Below, one piece after another: positions 63,306 to 64,000 of a stretch of DNA of 64,000 nt. This stretch comes from Planctomycetales bacterium ZRK34. GTDB lineage: Bacteria > Planctomycetota > Phycisphaerae > Phycisphaerales > Zrk34. How positions within the stretch are numbered: position 1 is the stretch's first letter; every line of letters begins with the position of its first letter. The DNA lies in the NCBI GenBank assembly GCA_014873095.1, contig CP050848.1, positions 3,283,850 to 3,347,849 on the forward strand, written 5' to 3'. Both the position numbers and the translations under genes were made by a program. A model generated the notes under the pieces. That model saw nothing but the letters and a program-made list of their open reading frames with translations, ran no database searches and was not told the DNA's origin.

Positions 63306-64000
63306 TTACACGCAAGCCGGGTCGATCGTCCGTTCGTTCAGCGGTGAAGTCGAACCGTCGCCGCGCCGGATGGCGGTGAAACCCGCTTCGTAGAGCATGC
63401 GACGAGCGCCGATGATGTCGAGCCCGCGGTGGTCGCGTGTGTCGGTCGAGGTGTCGCGCGGGTTGGCGCCGGCCTCGGCGTAAACGACGTTGGCGCCCGA
63501 AGTCAGCCCGATGAGGTTCGGCTCATGCACGGCGATCGTGGTTGTCTCCGCGCAGGCCCCCGACGCCAGCGAAACAACCGCCGTGATCTGGCCCAGCCGC
63601 AGCTCGCTGATCTGACCTCGCTGAGCCAGCGGTGAATGGTCGAGCCAGACACGCCGCATGGCGGCATGCTGAAAACACCCGCGCTCCACGCCGAGCATCA
63701 GTTGATCGACGATTTCGGTTGGCGTGTGCTCGGGGCCCAGCGGTTCGCAGCAGTAGTACCAGTCCAGGTCCGCCTCGCGCACCGCATCGATCGTCCGCAA
63801 CCGTTCCGCCGGATCCAGCACGGTGTCATCACCCTCGCGCAGACGCTGCACGTGATACGCGCCGTCGACGCCCGCCGCCTTCAGCGCCTCGGCCTGCTGG
63901 CGATCGAAGTCGCCGATGTTCACGACGATCTGCGTCTGCAGCGGCAGCGCCTTGCGAACGCCCGCCACGATGCTCGTCAGGCGATCGATCTCGAACGTAT
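63306..64000 (-). CDS. BioB-like radical SAM protein (5' partial)
   Basis: The frame is open to the window edge, so the N-terminus (and the CxxxCxxC cluster motif) is outside. The visible 231 residues have the middle and end of a biotin synthase-like TIM barrel: EALKAAGVDGAYHVQRLREGDD, YYCCEPLGPEHTPTEIVDQLMLG and a GLTSGANVVYAEAGANPRD end, similar to BioB and its relatives (HydE, PylB). Exact substrate cannot be decided without the N-terminus. Confidence 0.75.
   Translation of the reverse strand, partial: TFEIDRLTSIVAGVRKALPLQTQIVVNIGDFDRQQAEALKAAGVDGAYHVQRLREGDDTVLDPAERLRTIDAVREADLDWYYCCEPLGPEHTPTEIVDQLMLGVERGCFQHAAMRRVWLDHSPLAQRGQISELRLGQITAVVSLASGACAETTTIAVHEPNLIGLTSGANVVYAEAGANPRDTSTDTRDHRGLDIIGARRMLYEAGFTAIRRGDGSTSPLNERTIDPACV

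Noticed and set aside
1-64000. CRISPR array
   Set aside because: No regularly spaced direct repeats were seen, and no Cas motifs among the genes.

Overview
The window looks like part of a planctomycete chromosome, most likely from the Phycisphaerae or a relative. This rests on a GFTLIELL-type pseudopilin, the DUF2924/large serine recombinase/HTH cassette, and LemA and GlcD genes of the usual kind. This is inference; there is no rRNA or marker protein to fix it. The last 6 kb (about 58.1-64 kb) is clearly more GC-rich and ordered: tRNA-Asn, a GlcD-type FAD oxidase, a LemA cluster and the end of a BioB-like radical SAM gene. Almost everything before the tRNA reads as accessory DNA, with mixed base composition, two recombinases, many HTH regulators, broken genes and gene fragments.

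Layout. 0-6.5 kb: surface-polysaccharide genes (a sulfotransferase/glycosyltransferase fusion, two pyruvyl-transferase-like proteins, GT8-, GT34- and GT77-like proteins and a possible beta-propeller). 7.2-13.2 kb: a large helical protein with a lipoprotein, then a lipase-like gene and a second alpha/beta hydrolase broken by one in-frame TGA. 13.4-16.3 kb: small HTH, DUF6398-like and TPR genes and a tyrosine recombinase. 16.6-27.6 kb: a defence-like block: an HD + eIF2B-like fusion, a decayed PcfJ-like gene, a Ski2-type helicase-nuclease, an FRG-domain protein and a BsuBI/PstI-type restriction-modification system with an extra CxxC/nuclease-like protein.

29.0-33.9 kb: a tightly packed operon (winged helix, two DNA methyltransferases, coiled coil, HerA-type ATPase with a C-terminal nuclease-like domain). 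34-39.5 kb: hypothetical genes, a pseudopilin, a duplicated and decayed module and an HTH-methyltransferase fusion. 40.9-45.8 kb (minus strand): a second HerA-type operon that also carries a ThiF/E1-like enzyme, a JAMM protease, a RING-like cysteine-rich protein, a 101-aa protein I read as a possible small E2, and a cysteine-containing small protein set off by a strong hairpin. This is the most unusual system in the window. 46-48.8 kb: the serine recombinase cassette. 49-57.3 kb: DUF3892 and Abi-alpha-like genes, a second and separate ubiquitin-like operon (multi-Ubl/E2, JAMM-E1 fusion, DUF6527, micropeptide) divergent from an XRE + ImmA/IrrE pair, and an RHH-GNAT-XRE-ImmA/IrrE cassette. 57.5-57.9 kb: two gene fragments at the island edge beside tRNA-Asn.

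All functional calls come from reading motifs by eye. No database search was possible, and family names are given only where motifs are visible.
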